Shown: one piece after another, positions 1 through 5,139 of the stretch
How the letters are laid out: the number at the start of each line of letters is the position of its first letter
Numbering within the stretch: the stretch's first letter is position 1
Assembly (NCBI GenBank): GCA_011055275.1
Contig: DSEZ01000157.1
Location: 1 to 5,664, forward strand
Source of the DNA: Thermoprotei archaeon
GTDB lineage: Archaea; Thermoproteota; Thermoprotei_A; Marsarchaeales; UBA168
Direction: 5' to 3'
Length of the DNA: 5,664 bases
Translations under genes and position numbers: made by a program
The notes under the pieces: model-generated
Database searches by the model: none
Seen by the model: only the letters and a program-made list of their open reading frames with translations
Told to the model about the DNA's origin: nothing

Positions 1-1
1 C

Positions 2-268
2 GTCCAGGGGACGCTGGAGGCAGTGCTTCTTGACTCAAAGCTAAACACAATAGCTCGCATTCCGGTAGGAGATCTTGCCGAAAAGCTAGGAGATTCAGAG
101 CCAGATAAGGTCTACGCGGTCGTTTTCGACGGCGTAATAACCCAGCGCCTAGTTGACATAGCAGCAGAGAAGAACGTCAAGACCATAATAGGGGTAAGGG
201 TTGGCAACGTTTCCAAGAACCCCCCTGGCCTCACCATAATGTCAGAAAAGGAACTCAGGAAACGTTAG
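2..268 (+). CDS. dnaG: Archaeal DnaG primase, C-terminal fragment (5' end outside window)
   Basis: Only the last 88 codons are present. The frame is open from base 2 and ends at TAG 266-268. The stretch begins VQGTLEAVLLDSKLN and continues through IARIPVGDLAEKL, VYAVVFDGVITQRLVDIA and a Gly/Val-rich VGNVSKNP to a basic end (RKR). This is the pattern I recognise from the C-terminal region after the Toprim domain of archaeal DnaG, where 'G-T-L-E-A-x-L-x-D' and 'PV-x-D-L' are typical. The Toprim catalytic part lies upstream of the window. In archaea DnaG has primase activity and is also a stable partner of the RNA exosome, where its N- and C-terminal parts aid RNA binding; that is family knowledge, not visible here. 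GTG at base 23 is an internal codon, not a start. The last 14 bases overlap the convergent gene on the other strand. Confidence 0.87.
   Translation, partial: VQGTLEAVLLDSKLNTIARIPVGDLAEKLGDSEPDKVYAVVFDGVITQRLVDIAAEKNVKTIIGVRVGNVSKNPPGLTIMSEKELRKR
244..253 (-). terminator. Weak T-tract after the 455-residue gene
   Basis: On the - strand TTCCTTTTCT follows the TGA within a few bases, the same kind of pyrimidine tract as after the small + gene. It is inside the dnaG coding region, where the + strand encodes Glu/Lys codons, so it may be incidental. Confidence 0.2.
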
Positions 269-1622
269 GAGCCTGTTGTCGGCTTTGCGTGCCGAAGTCT
301 CCCAGCCTGGTTTGTTCAAAAATCGATAGGACCTGAGCCTGAAGAGTTGATAGCTCTTTCTTGTAAGCCTCTAGGTCAACGCCACTCAAATCAGGCTTAA
401 CCCAAAGAGGAGGCATCAGGCTTCCATCTATCATCAAGACGCCTCTCCTCCTTTTGATTAAATCGTCCACTCTTATCTCTCTCTCGACAACCAGTTGAAA
501 CGGGCTTACGACTTCAGGCATTGATGGAGGTATTTCGTCTTTGGCCTCTTTTGGCCCTTTCTGTAGCACGGCGGCTATAAAGGACGCCTGATACTTTCTC
601 GCTAGGGGAGAGTATCTAGGATTACTCAGTTGGAACTCAGCGAATACTCCATCATTGCTTATCCCCGCCCACTCTCTTTCTCTCCTTCCCACGAGGACCT
701 TGCTGTATTTTGCCACAGCAGTTCCAATGTCGTCACCTGATATGATCTTTGCTCCGCATTTGTAAAGGGGCTGGCCCTCGCTTTCTCCTGCGGGTAGCCC
801 TTCGGCGACCTGAGAGAGAAGCCTCATCTTCAACTGCGAGTCCGCTATCTTGGCCAGATCGGCCAGATCGCTTGCCAGTACAACGGAATCGTAAAAAACT
901 CCTTCATGTATGCCAGTTCTTGCGTAGACTGCCTCATTTTCTTTGCGCTTACGTATGAGGGATGCTATCGAGTTAAAGCCAGATGTCAGCAGAAACGAGT
1001 ATGAGGACGAGGACAATTGCATGAGGAACTCGACCGCCTCCAGCAGGGTTGGAAAAGCATCAGGACCCGGAAGATCGTAAAGACCCGTAAGGTGTGAAAT
1101 CTCTAGGGGATCAAAAGCGATCCTTCCCTCCAACTTAGGAATACCCCATCCCTTTATCATCGATCCCTTACCATCTCTGCCAAGGGCCCTGAGTTCCTTG
1201 GCGTGGTCGAGGGCCAGCGAGTCAAGCGCGCGCCTGCTGCGCGTGGTTATCCCTATGAAATCTGGATCATAATAGCCTATGGTTGCAAACAAGCCCTCGC
1301 CCTCGACTTCATCCCCAAACGTGCTCCTCATCGAGCTGTATATTTTGAAGCGCGGCCATGCGATCATATCGATCAGTACCCACCTGATGTTCGGCTTTTC
1401 CTTTCTCTCCGAATCCTCAACCCTCTCAATTGCAAACTGCGCCTGCTGCTCAGGGCCGTAGGAATATGTTGGCGTGAGCTCGACCTTACACCACTTGAAG
1501 AGCGGGATCCTGTCTATTCGCGTTGACAGCGCCTTGTAACGCCTCTCGCCATCGGTATACCATATCTCGAGCTCCCCGGTGGTGTTTTTTCTTGCAATTA
1601 TGGGAAAAATTTCTTCTTCCAT
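255..1622 (-). CDS. Unrecognised 455-residue protein convergent with dnaG
   Basis: A long intact gene that I cannot assign to a family. It starts at ATG (1622-1620) and ends at TGA (257-255). A strong TATA box (TTTATAA, 1650-1644) is centred 25 bases upstream, so its mRNA is probably leaderless, which supports this start. No signal peptide or clear membrane helix is visible, so it is likely cytoplasmic. Visible landmarks: a beta-rich N-terminus (about 1-70), IRWVLIDMIAWPRF (79-92), a Ser-rich hydrophobic patch (about 198-222, with SSSSYSF), DSVVLASDLADLAKIAD (245-261), RREREWAG (313-320), a conserved-looking SNPRYSPLARKYQ stretch (333-345), and GVLMIDGS (394-401) after a basic RRR. The last 45 residues are Gln/Leu rich and could form a helix. 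The DGS motif recalls the first metal-binding motif of NurA nucleases, but there it lies near the N-terminus, so I do not call NurA. A DNA-related role is only suggested by the dnaG neighbour, and convergent genes need not be linked. Confidence 0.8.
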   Translation of the reverse strand: MEEEIFPIIARKNTTGELEIWYTDGERRYKALSTRIDRIPLFKWCKVELTPTYSYGPEQQAQFAIERVEDSERKEKPNIRWVLIDMIAWPRFKIYSSMRSTFGDEVEGEGLFATIGYYDPDFIGITTRSRRALDSLALDHAKELRALGRDGKGSMIKGWGIPKLEGRIAFDPLEISHLTGLYDLPGPDAFPTLLEAVEFLMQLSSSSYSFLLTSGFNSIASLIRKRKENEAVYARTGIHEGVFYDSVVLASDLADLAKIADSQLKMRLLSQVAEGLPAGESEGQPLYKCGAKIISGDDIGTAVAKYSKVLVGRREREWAGISNDGVFAEFQLSNPRYSPLARKYQASFIAAVLQKGPKEAKDEIPPSMPEVVSPFQLVVEREIRVDDLIKRRRGVLMIDGSLMPPLWVKPDLSGVDLEAYKKELSTLQAQVLSIFEQTRLGDFGTQSRQQAPNVS

Positions 1623-1642
1623 ATAAGCTTTAGATGCTGTGA

Positions 1643-1679
1643 ATTATAAATTTTTTGTATTTAACGGCTAGACTTAAAT
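1643..1679 (+). promoter_or_regulatory. Promoter of the small PC4-like gene, two candidate TATA boxes
   Basis: Two boxes fit on the + strand. ATTATAAA at 1643-1650 would start RNA near 1672, eight bases before TTG 1680. CTTAAAT at 1673-1679 would start RNA near 1702, just before TTG 1704. The first is nearly palindromic and is also the box read on the other strand, so it may serve both directions. The second favours the shorter protein. The sequence does not decide between them. Confidence 0.45.
1644..1656 (-). promoter_or_regulatory. TATA box and A-rich BRE of the 455-residue gene
   Basis: Read on the - strand, an A-run (1656-1651) precedes TTTATAA (1650-1644), a good archaeal BRE plus TATA pair. 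The centre is 25 bases from the ATG at 1622, so transcription should begin at or within a base or two of the start codon. No ribosome binding site fits in between, as expected for a leaderless mRNA. Confidence 0.65.
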
Positions 1680-1997
1680 TTGTGCCCGCTTGTTCTATGG
1701 AAATTGAGCGAAAAAGAAGGAGCTCCTGAGGGGCAAACGAAGGAAGGAACTACGTATCCAGTTGGTGATTTCTACAAGGTGCTCGATGGATACACTATAC
1801 TGAAAAGCCAAAATTTCTGGGAGGCCATACTCGCCGTGGAAACGGGAAACGGGTCGAAGCAGATTAGGCTCTACCGCTGGAGAAACAAGAATGGGGAGTG
1901 GAAAGTAGATCTCGCAAGGTTTAACATAAGTTCGTGGGACATCGAGGTTGTGGCATCAAAGATAAAGGAATTTAAGAGTAAATATATGGGGCAGTGA
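1680..1997 (+). CDS. Small basic-aromatic protein, possible PC4/ThermoDBP-like ssDNA-binding fold
   Basis: An ORF of 105 codons from TTG 1680, stop TGA 1995-1997. A second TTG at 1704 would give 97 residues starting SEKEGAPEG. It lies 28 bases after a TTAAA box, which suits leaderless expression, so the first eight residues (CPLVLWK) may be untranslated. After a charged, flexible N-terminus (to about 27) comes a compact region: FYKVLDGYTILKS (31-43), FWEAILAVETG (46-56), KQIRLYRWRNKNGEWKVDL (60-78), ISSWDIEVVASKIKEFKSK (83-101). By eye this reads as four beta strands, with a turn at NKNGEW, then a C-terminal helix. That order and the 'IRxYxW...GEWK' centre resemble PC4-like single-stranded nucleic-acid binding proteins, the fold group to which archaeal ThermoDBP was compared. 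This is a fold guess, not a family match. It is divergent from the 455-residue gene and its 3' end overlaps UPF0179. Confidence 0.68.
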   Translation: MCPLVLWKLSEKEGAPEGQTKEGTTYPVGDFYKVLDGYTILKSQNFWEAILAVETGNGSKQIRLYRWRNKNGEWKVDLARFNISSWDIEVVASKIKEFKSKYMGQ

Positions 1998-2465
1998 TCG
2001 ATCTCTTTTCTGCTTGCCGCCTGAGGTCTCGGACTTCAGAGAACCCCTGACCATGGCGTACTCATGCCCATTTATGACTACGTCCCGGAGCACTTCTTCA
2101 ACCCTGATTCTATCGCCCTCATCGAGTTGTTTTTGGCAGTAAAAGAAGTACTCGTTTAGGATGCTATCACATGGCACTTTTTTGAAGGTCACCGTCATTC
2201 CCTTTATGAGTCCTTTCTTCTCCACTACGGTCACTATTGGTGCTCTCTCTATCTCGACTGCCCTCAGGTCTTCTCCTGTCTTCGGGCACTTTCTCCCGGC
2301 ATCTCTAACGGATTTTACCCTATAATTGGCTTTTGGGTCAAGGTCTCCTCCGCAAAAGTCGCGCAAAGGGCAATCCAAACAATCCGACTCACCAACCCAC
2401 CTCTTGAAAGTGTAGCCGACCTTAGCGGACTCGGCCGGCATAAGCACAACTTTTCTCTCCTGCAT
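1956..2465 (-). CDS. UPF0179 family archaeal protein with Cys cluster
   Basis: 169 residues, ATG start (2465-2463), TGA stop (1958-1956). It matches my memory of the archaeal UPF0179 family: an N-terminal strand (KVVLMP), then C29-x2-C32-x5-C38, YRVKSV (48-53), C60 in a KCPKTG turn, an AVEIERAPIVTVVE strand pair (69-82), and two more cysteines, C99 and C110 (VPCD, FYCQ). The four N-terminal cysteines could bind zinc or an Fe-S cluster; the family's biochemical function is unknown to me. Members are usually about 140-150 residues, so the tail after about residue 145, rich in Ser/Lys and ending in a hydrophobic LKFLYL, looks like an extension. Part of that tail is encoded opposite the 3' end of the preceding + gene (42-base overlap). 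A TTAAA box 23 bases upstream of ATG suggests a leaderless message. It is divergent from psmB. Confidence 0.85.
   Translation of the reverse strand: MQERKVVLMPAESAKVGYTFKRWVGESDCLDCPLRDFCGGDLDPKANYRVKSVRDAGRKCPKTGEDLRAVEIERAPIVTVVEKKGLIKGMTVTFKKVPCDSILNEYFFYCQKQLDEGDRIRVEEVLRDVVINGHEYAMVRGSLKSETSGGKQKRDRSLPHIFTLKFLYL
2002..2011 (+). terminator. Pyrimidine-rich tract after the small PC4-like gene
   Basis: TCTCTTTTCT begins four bases after the TGA of the small + gene. Archaeal termination by aCPSF1 uses U-rich stretches without a hairpin, and no hairpin is seen here. The tract lies inside the UPF0179 coding region (antisense to it), so its composition could be a coding by-product. Weak call. 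Confidence 0.25.
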
Positions 2466-2483
2466 ATTTTAAAGAACGATCCG

Positions 2484-2493
2484 CATTTAAGAG
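2484..2493 (-). promoter_or_regulatory. TATA-like box of the UPF0179 gene
   Basis: On the - strand CTCTTAAATG (2493-2484) is centred about 23 bases upstream of ATG 2465, suiting a leaderless start. No Shine-Dalgarno motif lies between them. A second AT-rich run (TTTAAAAT, about 2472-2465) is too close to the start to be the TATA box. Confidence 0.5.
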
Positions 2494-2522
2494 GTCCGCT
2501 GGGGTTTCGCTGAGCTCCGATA

Positions 2523-2532
2523 ACGTTAAAAG
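2523..2532 (+). promoter_or_regulatory. TATA-like box of psmB
   Basis: ACGTTAAAAG, with TTAAAA at 2526-2531, lies 33 bases (centre to start) from TTG 2561 and 21 from TTG 2549. A TATA-to-start-site distance of about 26 puts the RNA 5' end near 2554, inside the longer ORF, which argues for the later start. This promoter probably also drives aCPSF1. Confidence 0.5.
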
Positions 2533-2560
2533 CAAAAAAACAATACAATTGTGTTCTAGC

Positions 2561-3154
2561 TTGCAAACAGCTAAAGTCTTTAAGGGTACTACGACGGTCG
2601 GTGCACTTTGCTCTGATGGTGTCATAATGGCCGCTGACAAGAGGGCGGTTTCTGGTTACTTCATAAGCCACAAGAGGACTGACAAGATCTCCTTGATAAA
2701 GCAATACATAGCGGTTACCATGGCTGGTACAGTTGCTGAGGCTCAGATATTGATAGATCAGCTTAAGGGTGAGGCCAACCTGTTCGAGATGACCTATGGC
2801 AGAAGGATGTCCGTTAGGGCGCTCGCGTCGCTTGCAGCCCAGAACATGGGAGGGCAATATCGGTTCGCGCATTACCCAATTCAACTCATAATCGGAGGAT
2901 ATGACGACGATGGCCCTTCGCTGTTCGCCGTGGACTTCTTCGGTGCTATGACAGAGGAAAAACTCATAGCTACGGGCTCGGGTTCGCCAGTCGCGCTCGG
3001 AGAGCTTCAGGGTCACGACTTCCTTTCTATGAAGGTGGAGGAGGCCCTACCCATAGTTAGAAGGGCAATACAAGCAGCAATGGAGTGGGATACAGCCACA
3101 GGAGAAGGCGTCGACGTGGTGGCAATAACCAAAGAGGGCGCTAAAAAGTTATGA
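2561..3154 (+). CDS. psmB: Proteasome beta subunit (20S core peptidase)
   Basis: N-terminal nucleophile hydrolase that forms the proteolytic beta rings of the archaeal 20S proteasome in the cytoplasm. The autocleavage site KG|TTTVG is clear: the mature chain starts at Thr (codon 2588-2590). In mature numbering Asp17 (AAD), Lys33 (TDKISL) and Gly47 (MAG) are all in place. GSGSPVALG and the C-terminal D-T-A-T-G stretch cover the accessory active-site region. There the usual D-x-x-S-G serine is Thr, a mild change. I prefer TTG 2561: it gives a 9-residue propeptide, close to the short archaeal norm, and lies 33 bases from a TTAAAA box, the same spacing as egsA. TTG 2549 (13-residue propeptide) is the alternative and is only about 21 bases from that box. 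No alpha subunit is in the window. The gene is followed after 18 bases by aCPSF1 and likely shares its transcript. Confidence 0.95.
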   Translation: MQTAKVFKGTTTVGALCSDGVIMAADKRAVSGYFISHKRTDKISLIKQYIAVTMAGTVAEAQILIDQLKGEANLFEMTYGRRMSVRALASLAAQNMGGQYRFAHYPIQLIIGGYDDDGPSLFAVDFFGAMTEEKLIATGSGSPVALGELQGHDFLSMKVEEALPIVRRAIQAAMEWDTATGEGVDVVAITKEGAKKL

Positions 3155-3161
3155 GGAATCC

Positions 3162-3166
3162 GGTGA
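3162..3166 (+). promoter_or_regulatory. Shine-Dalgarno site of aCPSF1
   Basis: GGTGA is complementary to the conserved archaeal 16S rRNA 3' end (anti-SD ending in TCACCTCC) and sits six bases before TTG 3173. It lies just after the psmB stop (3152-3154). It is the only clear SD site at a gene start in the window and marks aCPSF1 as an internal operon gene translated from its own site. Confidence 0.7.
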
Positions 3167-3172
3167 ACTTTT

Positions 3173-5092
3173 TTGGCTGATTATGACCTCGAAGCAAGGC
3201 TGAAGCAGATAAGGGAGGTAATATTCAGGAGCGTCCCTCCGGAAGCCAGGCTCACGAAGGTCGAGTTTGAGGGGCCCAACATAGCGCTGTATTGCGAGAA
3301 GCCACAGGCGCTCCTTGCAGATGAAAGCATAGTGAGAAGCATGGCAAAGCAGATAAAGACCAGGATTATTGTAAGGACCGATCCGTCTCAGCTTATGCCT
3401 CAGGAAGATGCCGAGAAGCTCATAAGGGAGACCTTGGGCGATGATATTGGCTTGGAGAGCATTATATTTAATGAAGACGAGGGCGAGGTCATGATAGTGG
3501 CAAAGAAGTATGGTCCTTTGGGCGGGCCTAGCAGCCCATTGCTCAAGGAAATAGCCCAGAAGACTGGTTGGAGACCGCTCTTCATAAGGGCTCCCCCAAT
3601 AAAGTCCGCCACGCTTAAGGGTATCTTGTCGCTGATGAATAATGAGGGAGATTACAGGAAGGACTTCCTAAGAGAAGTGGGACAGAGCATACATAGGCCC
3701 CTCATATATAAGAACAACTACGTGACCGTGAGGGCACTAGGAGGATTTCAAGAGGTTGGAAGGAGTTCGATACTTGTGGAGACGGCGTCTAGCAAGGTTC
3801 TTCTGGATTGTGGCGTTAAGCCAGGAGCTGTTAACAGACTTGACGAATTCCCCAGGCTTGACGCGATTGATTTTGATCTTGATGAGCTTGATGCCGTCAT
3901 AATCAGCCACGCTCACCTAGACCACATGGGCTTTCTTCCCTATCTGTTTAAGTACGGTTACCGTGGCCCCGTATACATGACGAGGCCCACCATGGAGCTC
4001 ATGGCCTTGCTCCAAAGCGACTACATGGATATAACCGAGAAAGGAGGAGAAAAGCCCCCCTACGGCGTTAACGACTACAAGAAGGCCCTTCTTCACACGA
4101 TCCCCCTTGAATATGGAGAGGTTGTAGATATATCCCCCGACGTTAAGGCCACGCTTTACAACGCTGGTCACATACTTGGCTCTGCTATAACGCATCTTCA
4201 CATAGGGGAAGGGGAACATAACATAGTTTACACCGGTGATTTCAAGTATGCCGACACAAGGCTTCTTCAAAGGGCTGAAACGGACTTCCCCCGCGTGGAG
4301 ACCCTTATCATGGAGAGCACGTACGGGGCTAAGAATGACATAATGGTGCCCCGCGAAGAGGCCGAAAGGCAGTTCATTGAGGCGGTGAGAGTTACCCTTG
4401 AGCATGGAGGAAGGGTTCTAATACCCGTGCTTTCCGTTGGTAGGGCGCAAGAGCTCATGGTCATACTCGCGCAGGCCTTCAATGACCGGGCGCTTCCTAA
4501 GACAAAGGTTCACATGGAGGGATTGCTTTACGAGACCACCGCACTTCACATGGCGCATCCTGAGGTTTTGAGCAGGGACTTGAGGGACTCGATATATTAC
4601 GATGAGAATCCATTCATGCACGAGAACTTTGACATGCACTTAAGGATAGAGGACAGGCAAAAACTAGCTAAGGGAGAGCCGTGTATAATAATGGCACCAG
4701 CTGGCATGCTTACGGGAGGGCCGGCGCTGGACTACCTCAAGTACATGGTTGAGGATGAGAAGAACTCCATAATATTCACGAGCTACCAAGCGGAGGGAAC
4801 TCTCGGCAGGAAGATAGCCAAAGGGGCCAACGAGATACAGTTAGAGGACGAAGCAGGCCAGGAGAAAACATTCAAGGTCTTGATGAAGGTCATCCCCATA
4901 GAGGGGTTATCTGGGCACTCCGATAGAAGGGAACTTGTCCAGTTCGTCGAAAGGCTCAGAATGCGCCCTAAGACCATAATAGTGAACCATGGCGAGCCAA
5001 GGAAGATCGATGACCTAGCTTCGTATCTCAGGTTCCGCCTTCATGTCAACGCCTTTGGCCTTGAAGTCATGGATGCCATAAGGGTTTACTGA
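3173..5092 (+). CDS. aCPSF1 / FttA, KH-domain beta-CASP ribonuclease and transcription termination factor
   Basis: 639 residues, full length for the family (about 635). Archaeal CPSF1 (FttA) cleaves RNA 3' ends and releases transcription complexes at U-rich sites; it is nearly universal in archaea and related to eukaryotic CPSF73. Domain order: two N-terminal KH-like domains (about 1-68 and 70-145, the second with GPLGGPSSPLLKEIAQKTGW), then a metallo-beta-lactamase core interrupted by a beta-CASP domain. All catalytic motifs are intact: H246-x-H248-x-D250-H251 (motif 2), H333 (AGHILGS), D356 (TGDFKY), E381 (MESTYG, motif A), H582 (SGHSD, motif B) and H606 (NHGEP, motif C). The C-terminal tail (AFGLEVMDAIRVY) matches the conserved end involved in dimerisation. 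The start is TTG, supported by GGTGA six bases upstream, and no better start gives the family length. It lies 18 bases after psmB, so co-transcription is likely. A T6 run covers the first two bases of the start codon. Confidence 0.96.
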   Translation: MADYDLEARLKQIREVIFRSVPPEARLTKVEFEGPNIALYCEKPQALLADESIVRSMAKQIKTRIIVRTDPSQLMPQEDAEKLIRETLGDDIGLESIIFNEDEGEVMIVAKKYGPLGGPSSPLLKEIAQKTGWRPLFIRAPPIKSATLKGILSLMNNEGDYRKDFLREVGQSIHRPLIYKNNYVTVRALGGFQEVGRSSILVETASSKVLLDCGVKPGAVNRLDEFPRLDAIDFDLDELDAVIISHAHLDHMGFLPYLFKYGYRGPVYMTRPTMELMALLQSDYMDITEKGGEKPPYGVNDYKKALLHTIPLEYGEVVDISPDVKATLYNAGHILGSAITHLHIGEGEHNIVYTGDFKYADTRLLQRAETDFPRVETLIMESTYGAKNDIMVPREEAERQFIEAVRVTLEHGGRVLIPVLSVGRAQELMVILAQAFNDRALPKTKVHMEGLLYETTALHMAHPEVLSRDLRDSIYYDENPFMHENFDMHLRIEDRQKLAKGEPCIIMAPAGMLTGGPALDYLKYMVEDEKNSIIFTSYQAEGTLGRKIAKGANEIQLEDEAGQEKTFKVLMKVIPIEGLSGHSDRRELVQFVERLRMRPKTIIVNHGEPRKIDDLASYLRFRLHVNAFGLEVMDAIRVY

Positions 5093-5103
5093 AGGTAGAG
5101 AAA

Positions 5104-5110
5104 CTTATAA
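5104..5110 (+). promoter_or_regulatory. TATA box of egsA
   Basis: CTTATAA followed by TTT is a close match to the archaeal TATA consensus, with purine-rich GAGAAA before it as a possible BRE. The centre is 33 bases from TTG 5140, predicting RNA start near 5132 and a leader of about eight bases. It begins only 12 bases after the aCPSF1 stop codon, so egsA may be expressed both from here and by read-through. Confidence 0.6.
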
Positions 5111-5139
5111 TTTGAGCTGAATATGTAGATGCGTCAAGC

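Noticed and set aside
852..869. Perfect 9-base tandem duplication (GGCCAGATC twice)
   Set aside because: It is in frame in the 455-residue gene, encoding part of SDLADLAK; two copies only, no sign of a regulatory or mobile repeat.
1203..1526. + strand frames of 107 and 60 codons opposite the 455-residue gene
   Set aside because: The - strand gene has continuous coding sense, a good promoter and a sensible start; these are shadows with Pro/Arg/Leu-rich random composition.
255..1622. Calling the 455-residue protein NurA
   Set aside because: Only one DGS-like motif matches, it is at the wrong end of the protein with about 55 residues after it, and no HerA neighbour is visible.
2315..3016. Long - strand open frame (233 codons) running from UPF0179 across psmB
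   Set aside because: It is antisense to the well-supported psmB, shows no recognisable motif, and overlaps UPF0179 in another frame on the same strand. Its composition (Arg/Cys/Ser rich) is typical of a shadow frame.
3917..4405. - strand open frame of 162 codons inside aCPSF1
   Set aside because: It lies wholly within the conserved metallo-beta-lactamase/beta-CASP coding region and has no promoter-like or family features.
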